Below are positions 1-7,682 of a DNA stretch of 64,000 nucleotides, piece by piece; the first letter of the stretch is position 1; each line of letters starts with the position of its first letter. This DNA comes from Thiomicrospira sp. XS5. Lineage in GTDB: Bacteria; Pseudomonadota; Gammaproteobacteria; Thiomicrospirales; Thiomicrospiraceae. The position numbers and the translations under genes are program-made. The notes beneath the pieces are model-generated. The model searched no databases and was not told the DNA's origin. It saw nothing but the letters and a program-made list of their open reading frames with translations. The stretch spans positions 806,001 through 870,000 of the forward strand of contig NZ_LQBO01000001.1 of assembly GCF_001507555.1 (NCBI RefSeq), in the 5' to 3' direction.

Positions 1-336
1 AATATCATCGGTGACGTCGAAGGGCGTGACTGTATTCTGGTGGACGACATGGTCGATACCGCCGGAACTCTGTGTAAAGCCGCTCAGGCTTTAAAAGACC
101 ACGGTGCGAAGAGTGTAACGGCTTACGTGGTGCATGCTGTACTGTCCGGTCCAGCGGTCGAGAACATCAATAACTCCTGCCTGACCGAACTGGTGGTGAC
201 GGATACCATTCCGTTGTCCGCTGACGGTATGGCGTCTGAAAAAGTCCGTCGTGTCAGCATCGCCCCGGTGCTGGGTGAGACCATCCGTCGCGTACACCAA
301 GAAGAGTCGGTTTCCGAACTGATGCCGATTCGTTAG
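1..336 (+). CDS. prs: Ribose-phosphate pyrophosphokinase, C-terminal part
   Basis: The gene is cut by the window edge; only the last 111 codons are present and the frame is open from base 1. The enzyme makes PRPP from ribose 5-phosphate and ATP for nucleotide, histidine and tryptophan synthesis in the cytosol. The PRPP-binding loop [11 protein letters not shown] lies near the start of this fragment, followed by the usual C-terminal sequence TDTIPL and the closing region with EETIRR-like residues. It is followed by a hairpin terminator and then rplY, the common order prs-rplY-pth-ychF in gammaproteobacteria. Identification is secure. Confidence 0.95.
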   Translation, partial: NIIGDVEGRDCILVDDMVDTAGTLCKAAQALKDHGAKSVTAYVVHAVLSGPAVENINNSCLTELVVTDTIPLSADGMASEKVRRVSIAPVLGETIRRVHQEESVSELMPIR

Positions 337-360
337 AAACCACCAGGCCTGGTGGTTTCT
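336..360 (+). terminator. Palindromic terminator after prs
   Basis: A perfect 24-bp inverted repeat starts at the last base of the prs stop codon. The arms are GAAACCA and TGGTTTC around the core CCAGGCCTGG at 343-352. The run of T after it is short and interrupted. The centre is one of the repeated CAGGCCTG sites of this genome. Confidence 0.7.
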
Positions 361-393
361 TCATATCTAATACTTTGTTTTTTCTGACTTTCC

Positions 394-423
394 GCTTTAA
401 GTTTCAACAAAATTCAGTATAAT
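394..423 (+). promoter_or_regulatory. Putative sigma70 promoter of rplY
   Basis: A perfect -10 box TATAAT lies at 418-423, about 100 bp before the rplY start. The -35 region is weak (a GCTTTA-like hexamer about 18 bp upstream). The long untranslated leader (about 430-525) could hold autoregulation, but no ribosomal leader fold was recognised. Confidence 0.4.
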
Positions 424-525
424 ACCGCTCTTTGTTTCTGTGCTTGGTCGCGAGCATGGAGTGTTTGAGGATGTCATCCTCTTAATAACGGGCCTATATT
501 GCCCGGGTTGAATGGAGTAATGAAA

Positions 526-1104
526 ATGAGTCAAGTATGGACTGCAGAACTTCGTACTGAAGAAGGGAAAGGTGCGAGCCGCCGCCTTCGTCATGCGGGG
601 AAAGTACCGGCCATCATTTACGGTGGTGAACAGGAAGCAAAATCAATCGCGTTGGAAAGCCGCATCGTTGAGCAGGCATTGGCTGACGTTGATTTGTATA
701 ACACGGTTTTGACCGTCGAAGGTGCTGGTGACGCTGAAACGTGTGTCATCAAAGATCTTCAACGTCACCCAGCCACTGGGTTTGTTTCTCACATCGACTT
801 CCAACGTGCGTCGGATTCTTCACGCATTATTAAACGCGTACCGTTGAAATTTGTCGGTCAGGCGTCTGCACCGGGTGTGAAAATGGGTGGCTTGATGTCA
901 TTCATGCAATCCAGCGTGGAAGTCTCTTGTTTGACTAAGAACCTTCCAACGGCGATTGAAGTTGACGTTTCTGGCTTGGAAGCGGGTACAAACCTACGTT
1001 TGTCCCAGTTGTCCTTGCCTGAAGGCGTGGAACTGACTGCTTTGGCACACGGTAATACTGACTATGACCAAGCGGTTGTTGGTATCGGTAAAATCAAGCG
1101 TTAA
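526..1104 (+). CDS. rplY: 50S ribosomal protein L25, general stress protein Ctc type
   Basis: Binds 5S rRNA in the large ribosomal subunit. The 192-residue product has the N-terminal L25 domain (start MSQVWTAELR, with GKGASRRLRHAGKVPAIIYG) and the extra C-terminal beta domain of the CTC form (PLKFVGQASAPGVK..., ending KIKR), the usual length for the long form. The frame stays open upstream to a TTG at 499, and there is an ATG at 520, but GGAG at 514-517 is correctly spaced (8 nt) only for the ATG at 526. It lies 31 bp before pth, as in many relatives. Confidence 0.95.
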   Translation: MSQVWTAELRTEEGKGASRRLRHAGKVPAIIYGGEQEAKSIALESRIVEQALADVDLYNTVLTVEGAGDAETCVIKDLQRHPATGFVSHIDFQRASDSSRIIKRVPLKFVGQASAPGVKMGGLMSFMQSSVEVSCLTKNLPTAIEVDVSGLEAGTNLRLSQLSLPEGVELTALAHGNTDYDQAVVGIGKIKR

Positions 1105-1135
1105 TTTTTAACGTTATTTGTTCGAAAGCCCGCAT

Positions 1136-1714
1136 ATGTCATCTGTAAAGCTCATTGTTGGTCTTGGAAATCCAGGACAGCAGTACGTACAGACCCGACA
1201 TAATGCGGGTTTTTGGTTTGTGGAGGACGTTGCTCGTCACTACGGTGTGCAATTTCGTCCAGAAACCAAATTTTTAGGTGAAGCGGCTCGTGTGCAATCG
1301 TCCGGGTTGGATGTTTGGTTGTTGAAACCAATGACTTACATGAATCGCAGCGGCCAATCCATTCAAGCGATGGCCAAGTTCTATAAAATCGCGCCGGAAG
1401 AGATTCTGGTGGTGCATGATGAACTCGATCTGGAGCCAGGCGTCGCGCGTTTGAAAAAAGGCGGCGGTCATGGCGGGCATAACGGTTTGCGCGACACCAT
1501 TGCCGCGCTGGGCACAAAAGACTTTCAGCGGTTGCGACTGGGGATCGGTCATCCCGGCAACAGTAAACAGGTTGTTGACTATGTGCTTAAGGCACCGTCG
1601 AAAACCGAGTTGGCCGCCATTGAAACCGCCATTGATGAAGCCGACCGGGTTTTGCCAGCCATTCTAGACGGCCAGATGGAAAAAGCCATGAATCAACTGC
1701 ACACGGCCACTTGA
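1136..1714 (+). CDS. pth: Peptidyl-tRNA hydrolase
   Basis: Recycles tRNA by cleaving the ester bond of peptidyl-tRNAs released from stalled ribosomes; essential in the cytosol. The 192-residue product carries all family marks: GLGNPG near the N-terminus, TRHNAGF with the catalytic histidine, the substrate-loop MTYMNRSGQS, the HDELD motif, and GGGHGGHNGLRD. The frame is open further upstream (1118), but ATG 1136 matches the family N-terminus (VKLIVGLGNPG). The ribosome binding site is weak. It is placed between rplY and ychF, probably in one transcript. Confidence 0.96.
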   Translation: MSSVKLIVGLGNPGQQYVQTRHNAGFWFVEDVARHYGVQFRPETKFLGEAARVQSSGLDVWLLKPMTYMNRSGQSIQAMAKFYKIAPEEILVVHDELDLEPGVARLKKGGGHGGHNGLRDTIAALGTKDFQRLRLGIGHPGNSKQVVDYVLKAPSKTELAAIETAIDEADRVLPAILDGQMEKAMNQLHTAT

Positions 1715-1775
1715 TTCAGCACGAAACACATTCAAATCATATTAATAACGTTAACTTTGGGTTCAGGAGACAAAC

Positions 1776-2867
1776 ATGGGAATTAAGTGCGGAATTGTTG
1801 GGTTACCGAATGTCGGGAAATCAACCTTATTTAATGCGCTGACCAATGCCGGTATTGAATCGGCCAACTATCCGTTCTGCACGATTGAACCCAATGTCGG
1901 TGTGGTACCGGTGCCGGATGAGCGTGAACAGGCACTGGCCGAAATCGTCAACCCGGAACGCGTTTTGTCCGCCACCGTCGACTTTATGGACATCGCCGGC
2001 TTGGTGGAAGGGGCTTCCAAAGGGGAAGGCCTGGGGAATAAATTCCTGGCCAATATCCGTGAAACCGATGCTATTGTGCAAGTGGTGCGTTGTTTCGAAA
2101 ACGATGACATCGTGCATGTGGCTGGTAAGGTTAATCCATTGGCCGATATCGAAATCATCAATATGGAATTGACGCTGGCGGACATGGAGTCGCTGGAAAA
2201 AGCCGCCGAAAAACAGAAGAAACTGGGTAAAAGCGGTAATAAAGAAGCGCAAACCAAACAAGCACTGTTCGAACGCGTTTTGGCGGAAATTGAAGACGGT
2301 AAACTGGTGCGTTTGGTGGAGACTACCGAGGATGAAAAAGCTATGTTGCGCGATCTACACCTGCTGACCATCAAGCCGATGATGTACATTGCCAACGTCA
2401 ATGAAGACGGTTTTGAGAACAACACCATGTTGGATGAAGTTCGTGCTTTGGCGGCCGAGCAAGGTGCCATTGTGGTGCCAGTGTGTGCGGAAATCGAATC
2501 CGAAATCGCCGAACTGGACGACGATGAAAAAGCCGACTTCCTGCAAGAAATGGGCTTGGAAGAACCCGGCTTGAACCGTGTGATTCGTGCCGCCTACGAA
2601 CTGTTGGGCTTGCAAACCTATTTCACCGCCGGTGTGAAAGAAGTGCGTGCCTGGACCGTCAAAAAAGGCGCCACCGCGCCGCAGGCGGCAGGCGTTATTC
2701 ACACCGATTTCGAAAAAGGCTTTATCCGTGCCGAAGTCACCGCCTACAACGATTTTGTGGAGTATAAAGGCGATTCTGGCGCCAAGGCCGCGGGCAAACA
2801 ACGCCTGGAAGGAAAAGAATACATCGTCCAAGACGGCGACGTCATGCACTTCCGTTTCAACGTCTAA
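1776..2867 (+). CDS. ychF: Redox-regulated ATPase YchF (OLA1 family)
   Basis: A translation-associated, Obg-like P-loop NTPase that prefers ATP. The 363-residue length is exactly typical. It has Walker [10 protein letters not shown] at residues 9-17, the switch/G3 region [20 protein letters not shown], a central coiled-coil insert, and a C-terminal TGS domain ending FRFNV. AGGAGA 11 nt upstream supports the ATG at 1776. The stop codon runs into a perfect hairpin terminator. Confidence 0.97.
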   Translation: MGIKCGIVGLPNVGKSTLFNALTNAGIESANYPFCTIEPNVGVVPVPDEREQALAEIVNPERVLSATVDFMDIAGLVEGASKGEGLGNKFLANIRETDAIVQVVRCFENDDIVHVAGKVNPLADIEIINMELTLADMESLEKAAEKQKKLGKSGNKEAQTKQALFERVLAEIEDGKLVRLVETTEDEKAMLRDLHLLTIKPMMYIANVNEDGFENNTMLDEVRALAAEQGAIVVPVCAEIESEIAELDDDEKADFLQEMGLEEPGLNRVIRAAYELLGLQTYFTAGVKEVRAWTVKKGATAPQAAGVIHTDFEKGFIRAEVTAYNDFVEYKGDSGAKAAGKQRLEGKEYIVQDGDVMHFRFNV

Positions 2868-2889
2868 AATCGCCAGGCCTGGCGATTTT
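2866..2889 (+). terminator. Palindromic terminator after ychF
   Basis: A perfect 24-bp palindrome overlaps the ychF stop codon. Its arms are AAAATCG and CGATTTT around CCAGGCCTGG at 2873-2882. The flanks differ from those of the prs terminator while the ten central bases are the same. Confidence 0.75.
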
Positions 2890-2921
2890 GGCAAAAGCTT
2901 CATAAAAGTGTCAACTGGCAG

Positions 2922-2949
2922 TTGACATGGCGTATAAAAATTCTATAAT
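2922..2949 (+). promoter_or_regulatory. Strong sigma70 promoter of tRNA-Met
   Basis: A consensus TTGACA at 2922-2927 and a consensus TATAAT at 2944-2949, with a 16-bp spacer, end 15 bp before the tRNA. This is what a stable-RNA promoter should look like. Confidence 0.88.
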
Positions 2950-2964
2950 ACGCCAATCTTTTTT

Positions 2965-3041
2965 GGCTACATAGCTCAGCTGGTTAGAGCACATCACTCA
3001 TAATGATGGGGTCCCAGGTTCAAATCCCGGTGTAGCCACCA
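2965..3041 (+). tRNA. tRNA-Met (anticodon CAU), elongator type
   Basis: The cloverleaf can be drawn by eye: acceptor GGCTACA pairs with TGTAGCC, the anticodon loop is CTCATAA with anticodon CAT on a 5-bp stem, and the T arm is CCAGG TTCAAAT CCCGG. The encoded CCA end closes at 3041. The 3' 15 bases are duplicated at 18384-18398, so the gene is the integration site of the downstream element and is restored by it. A CAU anticodon could in principle be a tRNA-Ile2 with lysidine, but the D-arm and acceptor look like elongator Met. Confidence 0.9.
3027..3041 (+). repeat. attL, 15-bp direct repeat in the tRNA 3' end
   Basis: CCGGTGTAGCCACCA, the T-arm/acceptor end of tRNA-Met, is repeated exactly at 18384-18398. 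The integrase gene starts 170 bp downstream and reads away from the tRNA, the classic arrangement for tRNA-targeting islands. Confidence 0.85.
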
Positions 3042-3052
3042 TATTCAAGAAT

Positions 3053-3078
3053 TAAGCCGTTTTATACGGCTTTTTTTT
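3053..3078 (+). terminator. Terminator between tRNA-Met and the integrase
   Basis: Stem AAGCCG/CGGCTT with a seven-base AT loop, followed by eight T. It lies inside the element, which therefore brings a new terminator for the tRNA. The original one is probably the hairpin at 18410 beyond attR. Confidence 0.8.
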
Positions 3079-3160
3079 CGTCCTCTGAAACGTAAAATCA
3101 ATAAGTTACGTCTTTTTACAATCTTTTATGTTTGATTTATTCACTCGCAGCAAAAAAAAT

Positions 3161-3209
3161 TGTGAGTAAAATTCTTGTTATTTACTCATTCAAACGGATT
3201 TTACTCACA
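3161..3209. repeat. Inverted TGTGAGTAAAAT repeats before the integrase
   Basis: TGTGAGTAAAAT at 3161-3172 faces its exact reverse complement ATTTTACTCACA at 3198-3209, which ends one base before the integrase ATG. A half copy (TTACTCAT) lies between. The same 10-12 bp word is repeated twice as a direct repeat at the other end of the element (18314-18337). These are good candidates for integrase arm-type or excisionase sites; the last one sits where a ribosome binding site should be. Confidence 0.6.
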
Positions 3210-3210
3210 G

Positions 3211-4458
3211 ATGTCTTTAACAGATGTTCAAATTAAAGCTTTAAAGCCGCAGGAAAAACGATATTTAAAGCCCGATGGAGAAGGGTTGAACCTTGCTGTT
3301 AGCCCCAAAGGGCGGAAGTCCTGGGTCTTTCGTTATCGATTTAATGATAAGGCAGATATGCTAACCTTAGGCCAATATGGAGCGCGTTCAGGTCAGCTCA
3401 CTATTAAAAAAGCTCGCATGGCAAAAGACAATGCCAAACTTTTAATTGAACGAGGGATTGACCCTAAGCCATATAAAACTGAGCTTTTAACTTCCGATGT
3501 TATTGAAGCTGTTGATCAAAAGAAGAAAGCTGAACGCGTGTCGAAGGTTCAGAAAATAACATTTGAAGATCTATATGATGAGTACTGTCGATTTAAAACG
3601 ATGTCCTTTGGAGATCGTAAACCTGCTTGGGAGTACGGAACACTGAAAAAGCATAATGAGCGGTTTCAGAAGTATGTTCTTCCTATGCTTTCTGACAGAA
3701 TCGTTAGCGATCTTACCGAAGATGATCTTGAACAGTGTTTGATAGTTGTTCAGGAGCATGGCGCTTTGGTGAGTCGAAATAAGATACGAACTGTTTTTAA
3801 TGGAATGTTTGATTATGCAAAGGGTAAAAAATACATAACTCGAAACATCGCCAAGTATATTTCAGACTCTCTATTTGTTAAGCATCAAGAGACGCATTAT
3901 AAGCACGTTACGACAGAACTGGAGCTTAAGGGGGTTGTTCGCGCAATCGATAAAATGTCGGCCTCATATGAGGTAATACAGTGTATAAAGCTGGGATTGT
4001 TGATATTTGCCAGGCCTTCGGAAGTTTCTCAGTTGAAATGGGCTCATGTCGATTTTGATGAAGGAGTTATTTCTAAACCCGCCAGTGAAATGAAGAAAGG
4101 TCGTGACCATGTCATCCCGCTTAGCCGACAGGCAAAATCTATTTTAGAGGATATATGGCCATTAACAGGTCATACAGAGTTTGTTTTTTACTCTCCCTAT
4201 GGCACTGGCAAGCCAGTAAGTACGAATTCATTATCGAACTCACTAAGGCGAAATGGTATTGATCAAATTCATCCGCATGGTTTTAGGCATACCGCTTCAA
4301 CAATACTGAATGAAATGGGGTTTGACCAAGATGCGATTGAGTTGCAGTTAAGCCATGTTATTGGTGGTGTCAGGGGTGTTTATAATAAAGCTCAAAAGCT
4401 CTCTGAGAGAAGTCATATGATGCAAGTCTGGTCAGATTATATTGAAAAGTTAACTTGA
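3211..4458 (+). CDS. Tyrosine integrase, P4/DUF4102 type
   Basis: Catalyses site-specific integration and excision at the tRNA-Met att site. The 415-residue product has an N-terminal arm-binding DUF4102 domain (LTDVQIKALKPQEKRYLKPDGEGLNL begins it), a central SAM-like domain and a C-terminal catalytic domain. The catalytic residues are R268 in RPSE, H356 and R359 in HGFRHTAS, and Y391 in GVYNKA. ATG 3211 fits the family N-terminus; the frame is open to a TTG at 3175. There is no clear ribosome binding site, since an inverted repeat fills that position. It appears intact. Confidence 0.93.
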   Translation: MSLTDVQIKALKPQEKRYLKPDGEGLNLAVSPKGRKSWVFRYRFNDKADMLTLGQYGARSGQLTIKKARMAKDNAKLLIERGIDPKPYKTELLTSDVIEAVDQKKKAERVSKVQKITFEDLYDEYCRFKTMSFGDRKPAWEYGTLKKHNERFQKYVLPMLSDRIVSDLTEDDLEQCLIVVQEHGALVSRNKIRTVFNGMFDYAKGKKYITRNIAKYISDSLFVKHQETHYKHVTTELELKGVVRAIDKMSASYEVIQCIKLGLLIFARPSEVSQLKWAHVDFDEGVISKPASEMKKGRDHVIPLSRQAKSILEDIWPLTGHTEFVFYSPYGTGKPVSTNSLSNSLRRNGIDQIHPHGFRHTASTILNEMGFDQDAIELQLSHVIGGVRGVYNKAQKLSERSHMMQVWSDYIEKLT

Positions 4459-4490
4459 ATTAAAAGACCTTACCGTGTCGGCTCTTTTTT

Positions 4491-4517
4491 AAGCCCCGTT
4501 TTTATGGGGCTTTTTTA
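4491..4517 (+). terminator. Terminator after the integrase
   Basis: Stem AGCCCC/GGGGCT with an eight-base AT-rich loop and six following T, 33 bp after the integrase stop. Confidence 0.8.
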
Positions 4518-4550
4518 TGTCTGTATTCTCGTTAAGATTCAATGTTTAAA

Positions 4551-4616
4551 AAAAACAAGATACACAATGTTTTTTGTTAGTAAACCCAGCATGATGTCGT
4601 TTGTAAAAACAAGATA
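4551..4616. repeat. Direct repeat AAAAACAAGATA before alpA
   Basis: AAAAACAAGATA occurs at 4551-4562 and again at 4605-4616, in the 150-bp AT-rich region before alpA. The second copy ends 54 bp before the alpA ATG. These are possible operator sites for AlpA or the neighbouring winged-helix protein, by position only. Confidence 0.4.
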
Positions 4617-4669
4617 ATTCTCCTGAAATCAAAAATTCAATATTAAATACAAAGTTTTAAGGAGATTAA

Positions 4670-4876
4670 ATGCGACTTATCAGAATAAAGGAAGTGATGA
4701 ATTTAACTGGCATTAGCCGCGCCTATGTCTATGTGCTGGCGCAAAAAGGGGAATTTCCAGCACCTGTGAAGCTGACGGAGCGTTCTTCAGCTTGGGTTGA
4801 GGAGGAGGTGAAGCAATGGATCGAAAGTCGAATTCAAGAGCGGAACAAAATACATAGTGATTTAGGGCAAGAATGA
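4670..4876 (+). CDS. alpA: AlpA-family regulator
   Basis: A 68-residue MerR-like helix-turn-helix protein of the AlpA/DUF5 family, which in P4-like elements activates excision. The HTH (LIRIKEVMNLTGISRAYVYV) fills the first 22 residues, followed by the wing region with FPAPVKL and SSAWVEEEVKQWI, all typical. AAGGAG lies 6 nt before the ATG. The following gene starts 6 bp after the stop, so the two are probably cotranscribed. It likely controls the upstream integrase; the sequence shows no direct proof of the target. Confidence 0.88.
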   Translation: MRLIRIKEVMNLTGISRAYVYVLAQKGEFPAPVKLTERSSAWVEEEVKQWIESRIQERNKIHSDLGQE

Positions 4877-4882
4877 TTTTTT

Positions 4883-5296
4883 ATGGCTGGTTATCGCTCG
4901 AAAAGGGAAAAGTTGACAGGGCGGAAAGAGACCGGTCGCTTTTTAGCGCTACCTCATGCTGTTATTCAGAGCGAAGCTTTCGAGAGTCTCAGTGGTAATT
5001 CGATAAAACTCCTTGTTCAGATCGCCTCCCAGTACAAAGGCAGAAACAATGGCCAATTGACCGCTAGCTTTGGTGTGTTTAAGGAAAAAGGTTGGAAGTC
5101 AAAAACTACTTTAGCTAGATGTATTCAAGAGCTGATTGATGCAGGGTTTATCGTTAAAACGCGTCAAGGTTCATACCCCAAAACATTAAGTCTCTATGCG
5201 ATCACATGGCAGGTTTTAGATGATGACTTGAATGGGGTTTATGATGGGGAAATTTCGGCTTTAGTTGGGAGGCATTTGAGTGTTTTTAAAAAATAA
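4883..5296 (+). CDS. Winged-helix protein, replication-initiator or regulator like
   Basis: A 137-residue protein of a type often seen next to AlpA on integrative elements; precise function unknown. Residues about 22-100 look like a winged helix (LPHAVIQSEAFESLSGNSIK, then a second helix pair KTTLARCIQELIDAGFIVKT and a basic wing). This resembles the DNA-binding half of Rep or helix-turn-helix proteins, but there is no second Rep domain and no catalytic motif. It follows alpA by 6 bp. Four copies of a GTCCA-based inverted repeat begin 7 bp after its stop codon and are its most obvious candidate targets. Confidence 0.6.
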   Translation: MAGYRSKREKLTGRKETGRFLALPHAVIQSEAFESLSGNSIKLLVQIASQYKGRNNGQLTASFGVFKEKGWKSKTTLARCIQELIDAGFIVKTRQGSYPKTLSLYAITWQVLDDDLNGVYDGEISALVGRHLSVFKK

Positions 5297-5300
5297 TTCC

Positions 5301-5427
5301 TATGTCCAATTTTTGAGCACTATAAGTCCAATAACTGGACTTATAAAGTTAAAAAATTACACCTCAGGTCCAATAATTGGACTTGTTAGAACGGTATTTT
5401 TTATTTTCTAAGTCCACTTTCTGGACA
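5301..5427. repeat. GTCCAATAATTGGAC operator-like repeats
   Basis: Three inverted repeats of the form GTCCA-N5-TGGAC lie at 5326-5340, 5368-5382 and about 5412-5426, with a half site GTCCAA at 5304. Spacings of 22, 42 and 44 bp are close to whole numbers of helical turns, so the sites would lie on one DNA face. The rest of the 412-bp gap up to 5708 shows no gene and is very AT-rich. Confidence 0.6.
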
Positions 5428-5708
5428 CGATATATATACCATTGGGGCGGAACGAAAATGCAGGGTGGTTAGGTTCAGTGAAATATGAAACCTTAATGAG
5501 ATTGAAAAAAATATAATCTCGTTGAGAATTTTATTTTTAAAAACAATAAGATATGTTGTTTTTTCTTTACAGTTTAAGTTTGAGGTCCTATTATTAAAAA
5601 TAGCTTTTCAAAAGTTGAAAGTTGGTTGTGATTCAGGACTGCCTGGAACAACTTCATATTTAATTTTTTGAATAATTAAAAAGCTATTGGATGATATAGG
5701 AGGGATAA

Positions 5709-6146
5709 GTGACAACTCTTGAAGATTTAATCAAAGGAACAGGTGTTGGTAATTACGTAGGCCTTGTTTACGGCGTTTTAACGGTTTTAATGTCAGCTTT
5801 TTTCTTGAATATTCAGTGGGATCAATATCAACAAAACGTACAACGCTCAGCGTTATTGATTTCTAAAGAGTATGGGATTTCGCTGGAATCTTCTAATGGT
5901 GTGATTTGTCACCAAGGGATTTTGCACTATAAAGCCATTGGTTTAGTGCCTTCTTATTCAGCATTTTCTCCCAATATACAATGTTCCTCCGATGTTTTTA
6001 AATCCATGACAGAAAACCCAGCAATAGAGAGGATCCATGTTGGAATGATTTTTTTATTTTTTGGGATCATTTCAATAGGACTTTCAACAGCTCGTATATT
6101 TGATAGTGAGAATAAACTTAGTTTAAGTGAGCGACCCCGAAATTAA
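5709..6146 (+). CDS. Small membrane protein of unknown function
   Basis: Not recognised. The 145-residue product has a hydrophobic segment at about 16-37 (YVGLVYGVLTVLMSAFFLNI) and another at about 112-130 (IFLFFGIISIGLSTA), with a soluble loop of about 75 residues between them that contains two cysteines (in VICHQG and IQCSSD). With two helices the loop is probably periplasmic, so the cysteines could form a disulfide. The start is a GTG with a strong AGGAGGG 3-8 nt upstream. It stands alone between two AT-rich gaps inside the island. Confidence 0.6.
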   Translation: MTTLEDLIKGTGVGNYVGLVYGVLTVLMSAFFLNIQWDQYQQNVQRSALLISKEYGISLESSNGVICHQGILHYKAIGLVPSYSAFSPNIQCSSDVFKSMTENPAIERIHVGMIFLFFGIISIGLSTARIFDSENKLSLSERPRN

Positions 6147-6195
6147 ACCGAGGGTTTAGAAGTCATAGCGTTTACACGGATATGGAGATCATCTT

Positions 6196-6426
6196 ATGGG
6201 AATTTTTTCGGGAGCTTACCCAGTAGGAAAGGTTAAGTGGGAAAGGGTAGAAGGGTTAGGTGCAATTAAAATGGATTTGTATAGAGCGAAAATAGTTGGT
6301 GGCTGGCTTGTTACTTTTTCCACGGGAAATGCCGCTACCGGATCCGGTTCTGGTGGGTTAACTTTTATTAGTGATCCCGAGCATAGTTGGGATGGAAGTT
6401 CCTTGAACCTGGAAGAAGTGAAGTAA
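6196..6426 (+). CDS. Hypothetical protein, 76 residues
   Basis: Not recognised. The ATG at 6196 is preceded by a GGAG at a long spacing. The product is beta-rich in look, with a glycine/serine-rich stretch (NAATGSGSGG) and no signal peptide or membrane segment. It follows the small membrane protein gene by 49 bp and is followed by a good terminator, so it may be the last gene of that unit. No frame competes with it over this length, but a real product is not certain. Confidence 0.45.
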   Translation: MGIFSGAYPVGKVKWERVEGLGAIKMDLYRAKIVGGWLVTFSTGNAATGSGSGGLTFISDPEHSWDGSSLNLEEVK

Positions 6427-6501
6427 AGAAATATATAGTTTGTTACTGCCGAAGGGTGTTTTCTATCGCCCTTAATTTTCTTTCGTAACCCCTCTAGAAA
6501 T

Positions 6502-6529
6502 GAAAAAACCGCCGTTAGGCGGTTTTTTC
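6502..6529 (+). terminator. Terminator after the 76-residue gene
   Basis: Stem AAAAAACCGCC/GGCGGTTTTTT with a loop of four bases, strong in both directions. Between here and 6822 no gene or repeat was seen. Confidence 0.85.
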
Positions 6530-6822
6530 GCCCCAGGCGAACCACAATTTAATGATCTTCACTAGGGGAGAGTTGTAATCATAATTCTACGTGTTTCTTT
6601 CTGGTTTGCAATAAAGAGAGTCTTAATTTTCACTACGCAATTCAAGCGCAATACGGTTTTTGGAGATGGAAGCGATTTCATCACAAAGGCTTGTTAAGTA
6701 TTTCAGTGTCGCATTTCAATTAGATAGAAAAAACTTGCAAGATTACCAATAAAAACTGAATAAAACCGGCCAATCTTATTTATTGATCTGAAATATAGTT
6801 CCTTTTAGAGAAGGTTAAAAAG

Positions 6823-7005
6823 ATTCTTGCTGTCCTTTTTATGAATTGGCACCTTGCTGTCCATTATAAGAATCAGAATCTTGTTGTCCTTATTGTAAAT
6901 GGCGGTTTGGCGTCCTAATTGTAAACAGAGTCTTGTTGTCCTTATTGTGAAAATACGATTTTTGGGGTTTTTAGTGAACTTTTGATTGTAATAGGGACAA
7001 CAAGA
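6823..7005. repeat. Iterons: five 26-27 bp direct repeats and one inverted copy
   Basis: The core TTGYTGTCC occurs at 6827, 6854, 6881, 6907 (as TTGGCGTCC) and 6933, with periods of 27, 27, 26 and 26 bp. Full units resemble TCTTGTTGTCCTTATTGTAA. A reversed copy, GGGACAACAAGA, lies at 6994-7005, 44 bp before the MobI-like ATG. This layout is that of a plasmid iteron origin or an origin of transfer. The gap 6427-7048 holds no gene. Confidence 0.7.
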
Positions 7006-7048
7006 GTTTGGAGTCCCCAGTTATTAAATGGAAAAAATAGGAGGTTTT

Positions 7049-7489
7049 ATGCATTTAAAAAATATTGAGATTATGCGCGAAGCTTTGAAGGCCGAATATG
7101 AAGATATTGAAACCCGGGCAAATATGTTGAGTGAACTCTTTTGGGAGCATCGAAGTGACATGGTGGAGAACAAGGTTAGTGAGCAGCTCCCTTTGCTAGG
7201 CTGTCGTGTTCATAAGTCAAATGGTGCGTTAAGAATGAATTGGTTCTATTACCGGTTTTACAAAGACAGTTCTCAAAAGACGCGACGAACAAATATACAT
7301 ATTAAAAAAGGCCAAAAATCGAATATGTATTCTCTCAACAAGTTGTTTGCAAAATGTTTATTGAATGAGAAGGATTTGGTTAAACACGTTGAGACAGAGT
7401 TTGCGAAATTGCGCGAACGCTTAAAGGTTATTCAAAATATTAAACGAAATTTAACGCTGTATGAAAAGGCATCGGGTCGGGTTAATTAG
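7049..7489 (+). CDS. MobI-like mobilisation protein (putative)
   Basis: The 146-residue product resembles MobI, the auxiliary protein that SXT/R391 and IncA/C elements need for DNA processing at oriT. The resemblance rests on an N-terminal helical part, then a basic beta region (LRMNWFYYRFYKD, followed by TNIHIKKG), then a charged helix (EFAKLRERLKVIQNIKRNL). This is pattern recognition, not a search. AGGAGG at 7039-7044 favours ATG 7049 over an in-frame ATG at 7028. The direct repeats just upstream fit an oriT, which in those elements lies before mobI. If correct, the island could be mobilised by a helper element. Confidence 0.55.
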   Translation: MHLKNIEIMREALKAEYEDIETRANMLSELFWEHRSDMVENKVSEQLPLLGCRVHKSNGALRMNWFYYRFYKDSSQKTRRTNIHIKKGQKSNMYSLNKLFAKCLLNEKDLVKHVETEFAKLRERLKVIQNIKRNLTLYEKASGRVN

Positions 7490-7561
7490 AAGGGGGTCAT
7501 AATGGGTGCGGCTCAGATTCAAAGGGTAAGTCCATAAGAGGCAGGCATAGATTCATTTGTT

Positions 7562-7593
7562 GGTGTTAATAAAACGGTCGTTTTATTAACACC
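7562..7593. repeat. 32-bp inverted repeat before the serine recombinase
   Basis: Two perfect 15-bp arms (GGTGTTAATAAAACG and its complement) are separated by GT. A further half copy, TGTTAATAAA, lies at about 7635-7644. The repeat is 90 bp upstream of the recombinase ATG, the expected place for a resolvase subsite or autoregulatory operator. Confidence 0.65.
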
Positions 7594-7682
7594 TTTTACG
7601 CCAATCAAAATTTCTTCCAAAATGCTTGCTTTAATGTTAATAAATTACGACAATAAATCTATGTAAATAAAAGGTACCTTTT

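Noticed and set aside
3961-4030. GCCAGGCCTT in the integrase as a further copy of the genomic palindrome
   Set aside because: It lacks the final G of CAGGCCTG, so it is not counted; similar partial matches such as AAGGCCTGG in ychF were also left out.
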